The notes below the pieces were generated by a model. The model was given only the letters and a program-made list of their open reading frames with translations, made no database searches and was not told where the DNA came from. The position numbers and the translations under genes are program-made. Of a stretch of 64,000 nucleotides of DNA, positions 21,737 to 31,134 are shown one piece after another (position 1 is the stretch's first letter; the number at the start of each line of letters is the position of its first letter). This DNA is from Isoetes taiwanensis (taxonomy: Eukaryota > Streptophyta > Lycopodiopsida > Isoetales > Isoetaceae), in assembly GCA_021234155.1 (NCBI GenBank), contig JAJEKV010000026.1, forward strand, positions 17,777,147 through 17,841,146, in the 5' to 3' direction.

Positions 21737-24269
21737 CTAGTAATGGTGCCCAGCGTTGCTGGGCATAAGTTCGGCCTGTAAATGTTTTGGCTGATAGTTA
21801 TGGTGCCTAGCAATAACATGTTTTTTCTTGGCGGTATTGAGCGTTGCTGGGCTATAAAGATTGAATTGAATGGGTTGAGGTGAACGTAATTCTTAGGCTA
21901 GAAGGTGGTTGACCGTAGTTGTTAATATATAATAATTAAAAGCTTATGTAGCAACATTTGCATGGAAGAGTAATTATATCGGATGGGTTTAAAACACTAT
22001 GAAGCTTCGCGTTAAAATGTTTCAAGCAGTCATTGTATCAGGGAAAATTTTACGGTGCACATTCTAATTAAAATAAATTGGTCATTTCCCTTGTATTTTA
22101 TTCAGTCATGAAGGCCATTTTCTGGGCAAGTTTTCATCTACTCTCCTACTAAAGTTGGAACTTAATCGAAAAGCTTCAATTGAACTTGTTTATAGAAGTT
22201 CCACAAGAAAATTATATAGTTGAAATCTTATATTCACTGGATCATTACAATGTATTGAAAATGCTACATCAAGAATAATGAGGCAAGTAAAACGAACTCA
22301 TGCAATATCCTACCAAGATGCATTGGGGCACAGGCGAAGGTCTTACCTACTATAGGTTGTGATTTGAATTGATTATTACAAATTGCTCTGGTACCAAATT
22401 ATCTTATATGGTCAATGCTTTCTCTAGACAACGGACCTAAATTTGCAATTGTAAAGGCGGATAATGCTCTCTCAAATATGCATCTCTAACATGCTGGGAT
22501 AGTGGATAGACAATTATTTATGGTGTTGCTTATCTGATGTTTAGTACCAACCACCTGATTATTTGTAGTGTTGTTTGTCTGATGTTAAGACCTGGTGTCT
22601 GGTGGTTCCTTGCTCTTGTAGCAAATTGACAGATAGATTTGTGACTTTGGTATCAATTTGATAGACAGAAGCATAAATATTGATAGCAAAGATAGCAAAT
22701 CAATATATTGATCAATGACCAGAAAAGGCTATGAAATACAAAGTGAACAATGTTGAGTTGGACATTATTGGTCAAGTTAATCTTTTAGTCAGTAGGTAGG
22801 AAGATCTGCAGAAGGACCTGGAAGAATCTAATCTGTATTATTTCCATTCCAAACAATAAAGACAGCCCCCATTTCCCAACTCATATGCATCACAATGATA
22901 TATACCAACAGCATAAATACTATGCCCTTAGTATCAAAGCGTAAAAAATCGAACCTGGATTATCAGCTTTCCATCTCATTGCAGTCCATCCAGTATTAGT
23001 TAACATTGCGGTGTTTCTTTTAGCAGGATCAACCAAGTTGAAACTTGCAAGATCAGAAGAGTGATGGCTTCATGAACTCTTGATTTTCATATTTACTTCT
23101 GCCAATTCAATATGCAAAAATAGCTAAGATGGACTTCCTTTTGCATTTGAGATATCAATATAGCTCACTTTTTTCTATCAGTATCTTCCTCATCTCTAAG
23201 GTCTCTGAGCTCCATCAATTATTCTTCTACATCATTTGCTGTAGGAATAGGGAAGCCAATGATCAAAGAAACTTACAGGTAATAATAATGATCTAGAAAG
23301 TGAAATGATCAAACCAGCTTAAATCTAGAAAGCAAATTGCCTTTAGAATTGTGACTTACCAAGTGTATGGGCAGTTAGTGACTTAACTTCGTAGTCCTTC
23401 ATGCATTTCTGGGCCTTCATCCTTATCCGAACATGTAGAACAAAAATAAAAACTACCTTCTATACAAAGGAAAACCCACCCGTCCAATAAGTTGGATACA
23501 AAACCTTACCTATTTCTGGTGCAGAATGAATACATATAGCAGAAATGGTGGGGCTTCTAATTATACCTCTTGATGCTAGAGTTAGTATGTCGTCCTTTAT
23601 CCAAAAGTCCTTCTGCATCATCGGCAGCATAAGTAGTAATATGGTGAAGTCCTTGTTATATCTTCTCCTTCCAAAGCTCCACAAGCTCTGCAAAACGGCA
23701 AGCTCCCAGCTGTATAACTCTGCACACTGCATTCTTGCCGTGTCTATTTTGGGCGCCAAAAATATTCTGTGAAGATACCACAGAGTTGTAGAATACCTTG
23801 CGGAGATTGACCTCTTACGAGCCTTCTAACGTGTTTTTTAGGAGCTCGGATGCATGCCTTGACTCCTCCTCACGACATGCGACAATTCCAATGGAGCCCT
23901 ACCCTCTTAGGAAAAGCGAAGGGAGGTTTAGAAAAATAGAGTTACGTCACGATTGATGCTATGTTGCCACCATCGTTTCTTCCAAAAGGGCCACGTTAGA
24001 GGCAAAGCTCTTCTAGGGTTCGCAAACCATAGCGGGCTACAACCAATAGATTAAAGCGCACAACCATCCTCTGCACAAAATGCGACGGAACACATCCGAA
24101 CCATAGCCTTGAACTGAAGGAAGCCCAAAGCTGTAACACGAAATGGAAGCAAAAAAAACCCTTAAAAAAGGTCGCGAAAATACCCATCCGTCCGATCTAG
24201 GCAAAATAATATAGACCGTCAGATTTAGGGCGTGGTCCATTACTTGCACTAAAACATTATAATATAAGA
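21737..24269 (-). mobile_element. Helitron with both ends intact (non-autonomous)
   Basis: Read on the minus strand, the 5' end is TCTTATATTATAATG (24,269 downward). The 3' end has a perfect GCCCAGC-AAC-GCTGGGC hairpin at 21,747-21,763 followed by ACCATTA and the terminal CTAG at 21,737-21,740. The element sits between A (21,736) and T (24,270), the usual Helitron target. No Rep/helicase is present. A second, weaker copy of the hairpin word lies about 100 bp inside the 3' end. The same 34 bp 3' end recurs at 31,135, so both belong to one family. The cargo includes an Alba-like exon. Confidence 0.85.
23540..23800 (-). pseudogene. Alba-like gene fragment captured by the Helitron
   Basis: Minus-strand reading from about 23,795 gives KVFYNSVVSS, GKNAVCRVIQLG, ELVELWKEKI, GLHHITTYAADD, EGLLDKGRH. 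This resembles the Alba DNA/RNA-binding fold of plants (GRAI-KTV-IAE-IK--I-GLHQ-T-I---D-T----EEGL-----RH-SMI-I). One stop interrupts it. A possible AG junction near 23,570 would mark an exon edge. The match is short and by eye. Confidence 0.35.
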
Positions 24270-24320
24270 TAGATTGTATTACCGAAATTACTAATAAAAA
24301 TTATTTTATTTGTATTTATT

Positions 24321-24382
24321 CACACCACGCGAAATACACCAGTCTGATTTTCTGGCATATCTAGGCTTTCGCGTCGTGTGAT
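24321..24382. repeat. Hairpin element, GATCACACGACGCG family
   Basis: Left arm CACACCACGCGAAA, right arm TTTCGCGTCGTGTGAT, about 30 bp between. The left arm carries one mismatch. Confidence 0.75.
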
Positions 24383-24439
24383 ATTTCTCTCGAAGAAATG
24401 AAATATTATTGGAAAAAAACAATTAATTTATTTATTCCT

Positions 24440-24500
24440 CACAGGACGCGAGAAGCAACGGTCCATTTTCCTGACCGACGGCATCCTTCGCGTCGTGTGA
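24440..24500. repeat. Hairpin element, GATCACACGACGCG family
   Basis: Left arm CACAGGACGCGA, right arm TTCGCGTCGTGTGA. It ends 24 bp before the TATA box of the first coiled-coil gene. Confidence 0.75.
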
Positions 24501-24524
24501 CTCAAGCTACTATGAAATCTATGT

Positions 24525-24530
24525 TATAAA
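24525..24530 (+). promoter_or_regulatory. TATA box, coiled-coil gene 1
   Basis: TATAAA, 96 bp before the ATG at 24,621. The spacing is shared with the two related genes downstream. Confidence 0.55.
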
Positions 24531-24620
24531 TAGAAGACCTATGTCCACTTTGACCTCCGATCGCCTTCCGCCTTCTGCTCATCTTCTACTTCCGGCTTCC
24601 GCCTTCCACCTTCTGCTCTG

Positions 24621-24960
24621 ATGGCATCTTCATCTTCCTCTAGCATGGCGACCACGCAAAGATAGCACTCCCTACCGCCCGAGCTGCCCATGGACATCAC
24701 CCTTGCGGTGGCGATGAAGAGATTCAAGGAGATCCACGATGAAAACAGCCGTCGCCGTAGAGAATATGGAGGCGATTAAAGCCGGATTAGCCTTCGCAGT
24801 ACAGATGAGCGGGCGACATTGAGCTCGGGAAACATTAAGCCATGTACTAAGAGGCGGACTAGCAGCGAGGAGGGCGGAAGGTTGAAGCCGCCCACAATAT
24901 TTCCGCATGAGGCCTTAGAAGATATGAGAAGAAGCTCCGAGCTGCGGAGGATGAGAACGT
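24621..24960 (+). pseudogene. Small coiled-coil protein, paralogue 1 (decayed)
   Basis: The ATG at 24,621 opens MASSSSSSMATTQR, matching the Ser-rich starts of the two genes downstream. Codon 15 is TAG (24,663-24,665). The same frame then continues HSLPPELPMDITLAVAMKRF and KEIHDENSRRRREYGGD to a second stop at 24,778. The LP-D-I-L-V-MKR block aligns with LPSDIVLGVLMKR of paralogue 3. Beyond, helix-like fragments (EKKLRAAEDENVNPAS near 24,930) are in another frame. The function of the family is unknown; heptad-like charged helices suggest a self-associating protein. The conserved TATA position argues that it was once expressed. Confidence 0.55.
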
Positions 24961-25137
24961 AAACCCCGCCTCTGGAGGACCATGAAAATCGCCTAAGAGG
25001 ATGATGAAAAATCAGCTAGAGGATCATGAAGATCCCTAGCCGTTGTATCTATCTATTTTTTGCTTCAAAGAAAAGTTTTCTCTATTTTTTGCTTCTATCT
25101 ATTCGGTTGTTCAAATGTATGTTCTGTTTCATTAAAA

Positions 25138-25204
25138 GATCACACGACGCGAAATGCCTTGCTTGCAATTAGGTAGCAATCAATGGATTTCGCGTCGTGT
25201 GATC
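25138..25204. repeat. Hairpin element, GATCACACGACGCG family
   Basis: Perfect 17 bp arms (GATCACACGACGCGAAA and its complement) around a 33 bp loop containing GCTTGCAATTAGGTAGCAAT. It is preceded by CATTAAAA. It lies in the 3' flank of paralogue 1. Confidence 0.9.
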
Positions 25205-25347
25205 TCCATGCCGTTCTATCTTTGCTTCAATGAGAAGTTCTATCTTTACTTATGTATAAGTAAAATTACTTATATATAGATTGTATCACCGAAATTATTA
25301 GTAAAAATTATTAATTCTATCTGTTCTCTTGTTTTGTTTTATTAAAA

Positions 25348-25414
25348 GATCACACGACGCGAAATGCCATGCTTGCAATTAGGTAGCAATCAATGGATTT
25401 CGCGTCGTATGATC
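25348..25414. repeat. Hairpin element, second copy 210 bp on
   Basis: Nearly identical to 25,138-25,204 including the loop and the preceding ATTAAAA, so a segment of about 210 bp was duplicated in tandem. One base in the right arm differs (GTCGTATGATC). Confidence 0.9.
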
Positions 25415-25528
25415 TCCATAACGTACACCTCGTTGTATGTACAAATTCCTAATTTATAAATGGAAAACTATATGTAACACAAATATCTAGCTAGCGCCAG
25501 CACTCAAAGCACACGCCAGCGCTCAAAG

Positions 25529-25585
25529 CACGTGGCATGTGGATGACGTCTACTCACATACGTGGCATGTGGATGACAACGTCAT
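25529..25585 (+). promoter_or_regulatory. Duplicated G-box/TGACGTC module
   Basis: ACGTGGCATGTGGATGAC occurs twice (from 25,530 and 25,560). The first copy has the G-box CACGTG (25,529-25,534) and TGACGTC (25,544-25,550), both bZIP-type plant elements. The module lies about 235 bp upstream of the paralogue 2 TATA box. A regulatory role is inferred. Confidence 0.4.
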
Positions 25586-25783
25586 GCCAAGGATGTGGCA
25601 TGCGCTGCCACAATAACACTGTCTTTTGTACGGCCTGCATACAGTACGGCTAGGATATGACGGATCCCATGATGCGAACATAGGCTACCGTTGCCTGATT
25701 GGATGCTATAATTTCGCCTCGTAAGATTATTACACAACTTTATCGGTACTCGCAACCGTAGATTCCAACGTATCTCTAGTTTC

Positions 25784-25791
25784 TATATAAA
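25784..25791 (+). promoter_or_regulatory. TATA box, coiled-coil gene 2
   Basis: TATATAAA, about 95 bp before the ATG at 25,882. Because the box lies here, the in-frame ATG at 25,792 is too close to it to be the translation start. Confidence 0.6.
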
Positions 25792-25881
25792 ATGCCGGAG
25801 GCCTTTGTCTTCTCCTATCCGCCATCTCCTGTTCTACCACATCCGCCCTCAACCATCTCTCCTGTTCTCCCATCACTTTCA

Positions 25882-26331
25882 ATGGCCTCCAGCTCCAGTT
25901 CCATCTCTGCCGAGATCTTGTCTCAAGTTCTGGTCAAGGAAATTAAGAACATTCATGCTGAAGCGGAGGAACGGATCCGCCTTCTGAAAGAAAAGAATGA
26001 TGAAGACGTCGAGCTGGTTGCGGCAGAGGACAAGGCCGCCTTCTATAGGGAGGTGATTTTAGTGCGCGACAATCAGCGGGCTGCCATAGATCACGAATTG
26101 TGCGCCATGAGATCTAACCTCCAAGAGATGCTTAGGGCCGCAATCGAAGCGGGCGAGGCTGCCCGAGCTCAACTCGATGAGCGGGAAGATAAGGTTGCAG
26201 AGTATAAGAACGTGGTTGCGGGGCGGCAATCATGTTGGAGGAGCAAAAAAAATTATCACTGCCCTCCGGGGAAGAGCTTGCCCGGCGATCATAGGCATCG
26301 GGCTCCTCCTAGAGGGGCCTTTTTTTTTTAA
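25882..26331 (+). CDS. Small coiled-coil protein, paralogue 2
   Basis: A 149-codon frame from ATG 25,882, chosen because the MASSSSS start and the TATA distance match the paralogues. The frame is open upstream to 25,792 but that lies at the TATA box. Residues about 10-110 are strongly helical and charged (EILSQVLVKEIKNI, AEERIRLLKEKNDED, AAIEAGEAARAQLDERED), typical of a coiled coil. There is no signal peptide or membrane segment. The last 35 residues are Pro/His/Arg-rich and unlike the paralogues. Shifting frame near 26,225 gives IMLEEQKKLSLPSGEELARR instead, so a frameshift is likely. The 3' flank (TATTTTGTTTCTTAATGGG) resembles that of paralogue 3, and a hairpin element follows 110 bp after the stop. 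The product is unrecognised; it probably acts through self-association. Confidence 0.6.
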   Translation: MASSSSSISAEILSQVLVKEIKNIHAEAEERIRLLKEKNDEDVELVAAEDKAAFYREVILVRDNQRAAIDHELCAMRSNLQEMLRAAIEAGEAARAQLDEREDKVAEYKNVVAGRQSCWRSKKNYHCPPGKSLPGDHRHRAPPRGAFFF

Positions 26332-26441
26332 TGTTTGTAATTATTTTGTTTCTTAATGGGAAAAGTTTTTTGAAAAATGTCTTAGAATATTACGTTTCCT
26401 ATTTTTAATTTTCAATATCCGTGGAAGAGAATGACAAGACA

Positions 26442-26507
26442 GATCACACGGCGAAACCCTTCATAGGGTTTTAAAGCGATGCGGTGCAGATTCAGCGTGG
26501 TGTGATC
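26442..26507. repeat. Hairpin element, GATCACACGACGCG family
   Basis: GATCACACGGCGAAA at the left and CAGCGTGGTGTGATC at the right, diverged arms. It lies 110 bp after the paralogue 2 stop and 130 bp before the paralogue 3 TATA box. Confidence 0.7.
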
Positions 26508-26634
26508 TGATGTAGTTAGAATAGTTATTAATGTGTTCGGTGGGACGATTACCATTAATGTGTTCTAGCGGACAAATGAGAATCCGCTCGACATGTGCAG
26601 CAGCCCGTGTTTAATATGTTCAAGCTAATAATAT

Positions 26635-26642
26635 GTATAAAT
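26635..26642 (+). promoter_or_regulatory. TATA box, coiled-coil gene 3
   Basis: GTATAAAT, about 92 bp before the ATG at 26,729. Confidence 0.5.
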
Positions 26643-26728
26643 TGAGGTCCTTGCATTGTGCTCCTTCCGCCGGTTAGAGTCTTTGCTCCTCACTTCTATA
26701 ATCTTAACGTCCCTCCCATTTGTCATCT

Positions 26729-27763
26729 ATGGCCTCCACATCCTCAATCACTGATAAGGGAAAACGCCAGAGGATAGAACTCCCTTCTGACATAGTGTTG
26801 GGTGTTCTAATGAAGAGGTTGAATGAGCAAGATGATCTTCTAAAGGAAAACGCTGTTACAATTCAGCAGAAAGAAGAAGAGAATGAATTCAACCTTCTCA
26901 TGCTTCGTAGCCAGGAGAGGCAATTCAGGCGGTTGAATAGAAGGCTGGACAGGAGGGGAAGGTTATGCCCCAACAACTGCACTGAGGTGGTTATGACGGC
27001 ATTAGGGATTTTTTGAGATCATAAAAGGGCCTTCTAAGAACTGTTGATTAAGCTATATGAACTACCAACCAGAAAACAGAACTGGTAATCCAGTCAGCAA
27101 AACAGTTATAACTAACTCACTAGATCACATTTTCTAGCATAAGTGTTGATAGAAAAGTCCAAATGAACTCTTGTTTGGTGCAATAAATAGATCTCATTGA
27201 GATCTTTCCAACCTTGGGTGGTTTTGCATATCTTTTAGCCCCGTAGGATAGTAAAAAATGGCAAAAACCATATTTTTTGGAGTTTTGACAATCATAAGTG
27301 GTTAAAATATGTGCAAAGCACCTAAGATTGGAAAGATCTCAACGAGATCTATCTATTGCACTAAACAAGAGCTCATTTGGACTTTTCTATCAATAGTTAT
27401 GCTAGAAAATGTGATCCAGTGAGTTAGTTATAACAGTTTTGCTGACTGGACCCGTCAGGCTCTGATTTCTGATTGGTAGTTCATTTATCTTCATTTGGCT
27501 TAGTTGGCATGTTTTGAAGGCCCTTTTTTAATCTCAAAAAAACCTTAATGGCAACGAGGTTGCTAATTCAGGCAAAAGAACACGTTGTGGTATTGGGACA
27601 GGAGAGGGACATGTACAAAGAGATGGTGGACAGATTGGAGGAACGTTTGGATAGGGTGATTGCTGGCTTGAGGAGAAGAGGCGAAGACGAAGACGAAGAC
27701 GAGGACGGAGCTGATGATGATGATGAAGATAATGAAGAAGAGCTCGCACTGGAGCAACAATGA
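26729..27763 (+). pseudogene. Small coiled-coil protein, paralogue 3, split by a MITE
   Basis: The 5' part (26,729-27,004) encodes MASTSSITDKGKRQR, then LPSDIVLGVLMKRLNEQDD and charged helices with NRRLDRRGR. The 3' part (27,548-27,763) encodes MATRLLIQAKEHVVVLGQER, a heptad stretch (EMVDRLEERLDRVIAGL) and an acidic tail (GEDEDEDEDG...EEELALEQQ). A 540 bp Tourist-like element plus one copy of its TTA target duplication separates them. Removing these joins codon TTA (27,002-27,004) to ATG 27,548 in frame, giving about 164 residues. With the element present, translation stops 4 codons into it. The ancestral protein is a coiled coil with an acidic C-terminus; the function is unknown. The 3' flank and downstream hairpin pair match the layout of paralogue 2. 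Confidence 0.75.
27005..27544. mobile_element. Foldback Tourist-like MITE
   Basis: The ends GGGATTTTTTGAGAT and (complement of right end) GGTTTTTTTGAGAT continue into inverted arms of more than 200 bp each. For example GATAGAAAAGTCCAAATGA near 27,158 pairs with TCATTTGGACTTTTCTATC near 27,374. The element is flanked by TTA on both sides (27,002-27,004 and 27,545-27,547), the PIF/Harbinger hallmark. There is no coding capacity. Arm divergence of about 10% suggests that it is not recent, or that foldback arms diverge quickly. Confidence 0.85.
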
Positions 27764-27847
27764 ATCGTTATATTTTGTTTTTCAATGTAACAATTTTCAC
27801 AACTTTAATCAAAAGTAACCTTTTTTTATTGTTATCTTGTAAAGCAT

Positions 27848-27968
27848 CATACGACGCGAAGCCACATAAATGCAAGCAATAGCGAACTCCACTGTTCGCG
27901 CCGTATACATGACGCAAAGCTACAGTTGTGCAAACAAGGTTGGAGGCAAGTACTTCGCGTCGTGTGAA
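27848..27968. repeat. Two adjacent hairpin elements, GATCACACGACGCG family
   Basis: First unit 27,848-27,906 (CATACGACGCGAA ... TTCGCGCCGTATA), second 27,907-27,968 (CATGACGCAAAG ... CTTCGCGTCGTGTG). They begin 85 bp after the stop of paralogue 3. Confidence 0.75.
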
Positions 27969-27979
27969 CATGCTACACA

Positions 27980-30240
27980 TTACAAGTATACTTTACCGAT
28001 TCTTTGTCTCTTAGATCTCCACTGTTGCGATGCTAGTGGGGCCCTAGAATTTTGCCAAGCAACTTTCCGTTTTCTCTTCAGCATTATGCCAATGGTGTTT
28101 ACGACTTCTGGGTTGCTCCTTAAAGCGACCTTCTTGTCGTATTTAGCCATCGCCCTTCTATAAAACCACTCAGTCATCTGTCTTAGAGGGTTAGTTCCCA
28201 CATTTCCACCCCCTCTTTGAGTGTTACGATGAAAGGCTATTTTAGCTTGTTTATGCGACTTCTCCATGCCTTGTGCACTCCACACTGCTAGGCTTCCATA
28301 CTTCCTAAAAAACCAAGGTGCATGAGCCCAAAAGATGTGCAAGTAGTGCGTGACTTCACTCTCTCCCTATCCGTCTATGAAAGCTCTAATAAATTTGTTA
28401 TTCGCTTGCACGAACATTTCTACATCTTCTCTTGTGAGGTCCATTCTCTGAATGTATGGGAACAATTCAGACAATGCATCCCATGCTTTTTTTTTCCTCA
28501 ATGTCGAACGAACGCCATACATGCGGTCCGGCTCCGCATCAACCAAACCAATTTTCCAAATTCATAGACCTTTTCTCCCATCTGGTTTCCGTTCAGAGCC
28601 TCTCTATGATTCTTTATGAAGCATCGAGCTTTCACCCCTCCAATTGACACCTTACGAGGCACACTTGTTCTTCCTGCCCGTTTCTCATCGAGCTCTAATC
28701 TTACATTGCCACCATGCAAATCTGCTTCTGATAGAACATGTTCAACTCTACGAATTCCTTCCTCTCTTCTCTTCTTATGCGAAATGTTCCACACGAATCT
28801 GCTGACTCAAAAAATATCATCTTGTCGATGATTCTCACAAAGCCGTGCAAAGTGCAGATATGAACCCTCTCTAATGGAATGGGGAAAATGCCATGGAACT
28901 TGGGATCTTTTTCTCCTCTATTAGGAGCATTTGCTTGGTTAAGGGACAAGGTTGAAATAGTCTTCCCAGTACTAGACTTCCTTGCATGATTGCAGTACAG
29001 ACAACTTTTGCATGTTTCTTGTCCTCCTCCACTTATGTTGTACATTGCTTTCTCAGTTTTTTTTAAATCGGGACGCCAAGTGAAAAATTACTTTGTAAGA
29101 TCCATAGTGATGTACTTGCAATTTTTTCCCTCCTCGAATCTAGATATTAGACTCGGGATGTCAGTTTGATTGAACACCCATTTCAATACCTCGTGGGTTT
29201 CTTTCTGAACTTTAAAGAGACCTAACCACCAGGTGTCATCTTCAGATTGACATGAGAACCATTTTTCGGCACGCTTCTTCTCCTCGTCCGTCACCTCTAC
29301 ATCTTTTTTATTATTCTTGTTGCTCTTTGATTTAGCATGTGCAATTGCATTCTCAATTGCTCTATTCATGATGACAACGGATACCCTCTCATACTTCTCA
29401 AACTTGGTCAGTTCCATTTCATCCAATTTTATGCAAACTTCAATCTCACCATTAGTTTCTGCAACTGTTAAGTCATAGTATTTGACAAGGAATTGTAAGA
29501 GACTAACCAGGTCAACCCAAAGATTATTGCGTTCATTCATTCCAACTATATCACAACAATCCTTGTCATTCTTATCATTTATGGCTATGGCAGGACCAGC
29601 ACATTCAACGTGGTGCATCTCTCCTAATATGGCATACACCATCTTTGTCCTAGTAACCCGTGTATTCTCAACAATTTGTGGACGTGGAGCGAACACTTTT
29701 TTTGTGCCCATTCTTTTCAACGCTTCATGGAATGGCTTGAATAGAGAACGGTAACAAACCCCTCGATGCCTACATCATCACAAGCTTGATCTGTACATCT
29801 GTCGCTTCTAGCTTCTTGTAGATCTCTCCTAGTACCATTTCCAATACCATCTTCTTGAGAGAAGAGTTGTAGGGCGGAACAAATCATGTCCACTATCTCC
29901 CTGTTTGTCGCTAGGTTCTTCACTACGTAACCAAGATTGCTTCTAGTTTTTCCAGATCTTAATTGGCCTTTGCTAGTGTTGTAAATGGACCTTGTGGCCG
30001 TGACCCCTGGCGTCTGAATGCACCTGATCCAAACCGGTTCCTCTATCGATTCGAAAGTGCCTCTTCCTTTTCGCAAGCCAAGGGTATTTTCTTCAAATTC
30101 TTTAACCTACATTGAAGCCCAAAGTTTGCTCTTTCGAGCTCTTGGATCTTTTCTTGCAGCTACCCTATCACCAATTTGGACTTGTCCACCCATTATCTCA
30201 AAGAAGTTTCCCTCCCCAAACCGTCATTCCTTTCCTTCAT
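27980..30240 (-). pseudogene. Unidentified, probably transposon-associated gene
   Basis: Four consecutive minus-strand blocks form one gene. Block 1 (30,076-29,717) has QVQIGD and ARKDPRARKSKL just upstream. Block 2 (29,720-29,088, 210 codons) contains VYAILGEMHHVECAG, NNLWVDLVSLLQFLVKYYDL and WWLGLFKVQKETHEVLKWVF. Block 3 (29,045-28,701) has a Cys pair (CKSCLYC) and HGIFPIPLERVHICTLHG. Block 4 (about 28,460-27,980) contains DLTREDVEMFVQANN, FWAHAPWFFRKYGS and VWSAQGMEKSHKQAK. The Y-x-H-I-F--H---FF-KYG---S-QG-EK-H order resembles a family found in many eukaryotic genomes, often multicopy and element-like. I cannot name it. Blocks 1 and 2 differ by a frameshift, and blocks 2/3 and 4 need single stops read through. 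The long block 2 suggests recent function. Confidence 0.5.
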
Positions 30241-30244
30241 TCTG

Positions 30245-31134
30245 ATTGGAGTAATGAAGCGAGAGAAAAAGAGTCTTTGGTTTAGGTTATAATTCTCTTG
30301 TGACAATCGAGGCGGCTCATCTCAAGGCGTATTGATTCGAATGCCTTCATCCTCTCTCAATCTCTCACAATATCCCAGGAGGCCGAGTTACCGTCACCAC
30401 AAAATCGGACTAAACTTGAAGCGTCCGAAATGGCGGTTTCTTGCCCTCAACGGATCAATGGATATAAAGCTGTCATCCGCCCGGATGTCGACACTTTTTG
30501 AGCACGCAAGGCGCAATAACGTCGAGGTCTAAGTTCTTATTTTTTAGACCTCCTTTTTTTCAAGGCTGGAGCATATTCGTGAGTCGGTTGGATCCTTATC
30601 CACACATCATTTGGAGCTTCCATATCGCTGCGTGGATCGCCGGCGCGAAATGAAGGTGTACAATTTGTATGCCCCAAAGACAATTAAGCCGTGTGAGCGA
30701 ACGTCCGTACTAACCTCGTTTTTTTGAAATTTGCAAGCGTGCATATGGAAATCGAAAAGTCCATTCTCCTACAATCCATGCTTTTATACATTAAGCAAAT
30801 TCAAAATTGAATTGTAGAGGCGGGAAGCCTGTATTGGGATGAAGTAAAGATCCCGGTTTACGAACTTTTAAGGCGCAATCGCAGCGCCTCGAAATGAAAG
30901 TCTGATACAAAGCTTCAACCTGCACATTCAAATTTTGAAATGTAGAAGGCGGGGAAGCTTGTAATATGGCCTCTAAATGAAAATAGCGCAAGACAAGAAT
31001 CGGTGATGCGCATGCTTGGTATCGACAAACCAAGAACAGGTCATGAGTTGCCGGTATGCTATAATGCAAGTGGCTTTTTAGAAGCGCCACGTGTTGCATC
31101 AGTCTGTCTGACAACCAACCAAATTAAATACATA
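30245..31134. other. No gene; imperfect direct repeats
   Basis: Two related segments (TTCAAAATTGAATTGTAGAGGC near 30,799 and TTCAAATTTTGAAATGTAGAAGGC near 30,928) are 130 bp apart, each followed by a GGGAAGC-TGTA word. Nothing else is recognised. Confidence 0.5.

Noticed and set aside
27017..27547. The 27.0-27.5 kb interruption as an intron
   Set aside because: It lacks GT-AG borders at the points that restore the frame, and it has transposon terminal repeats with TTA duplications instead.
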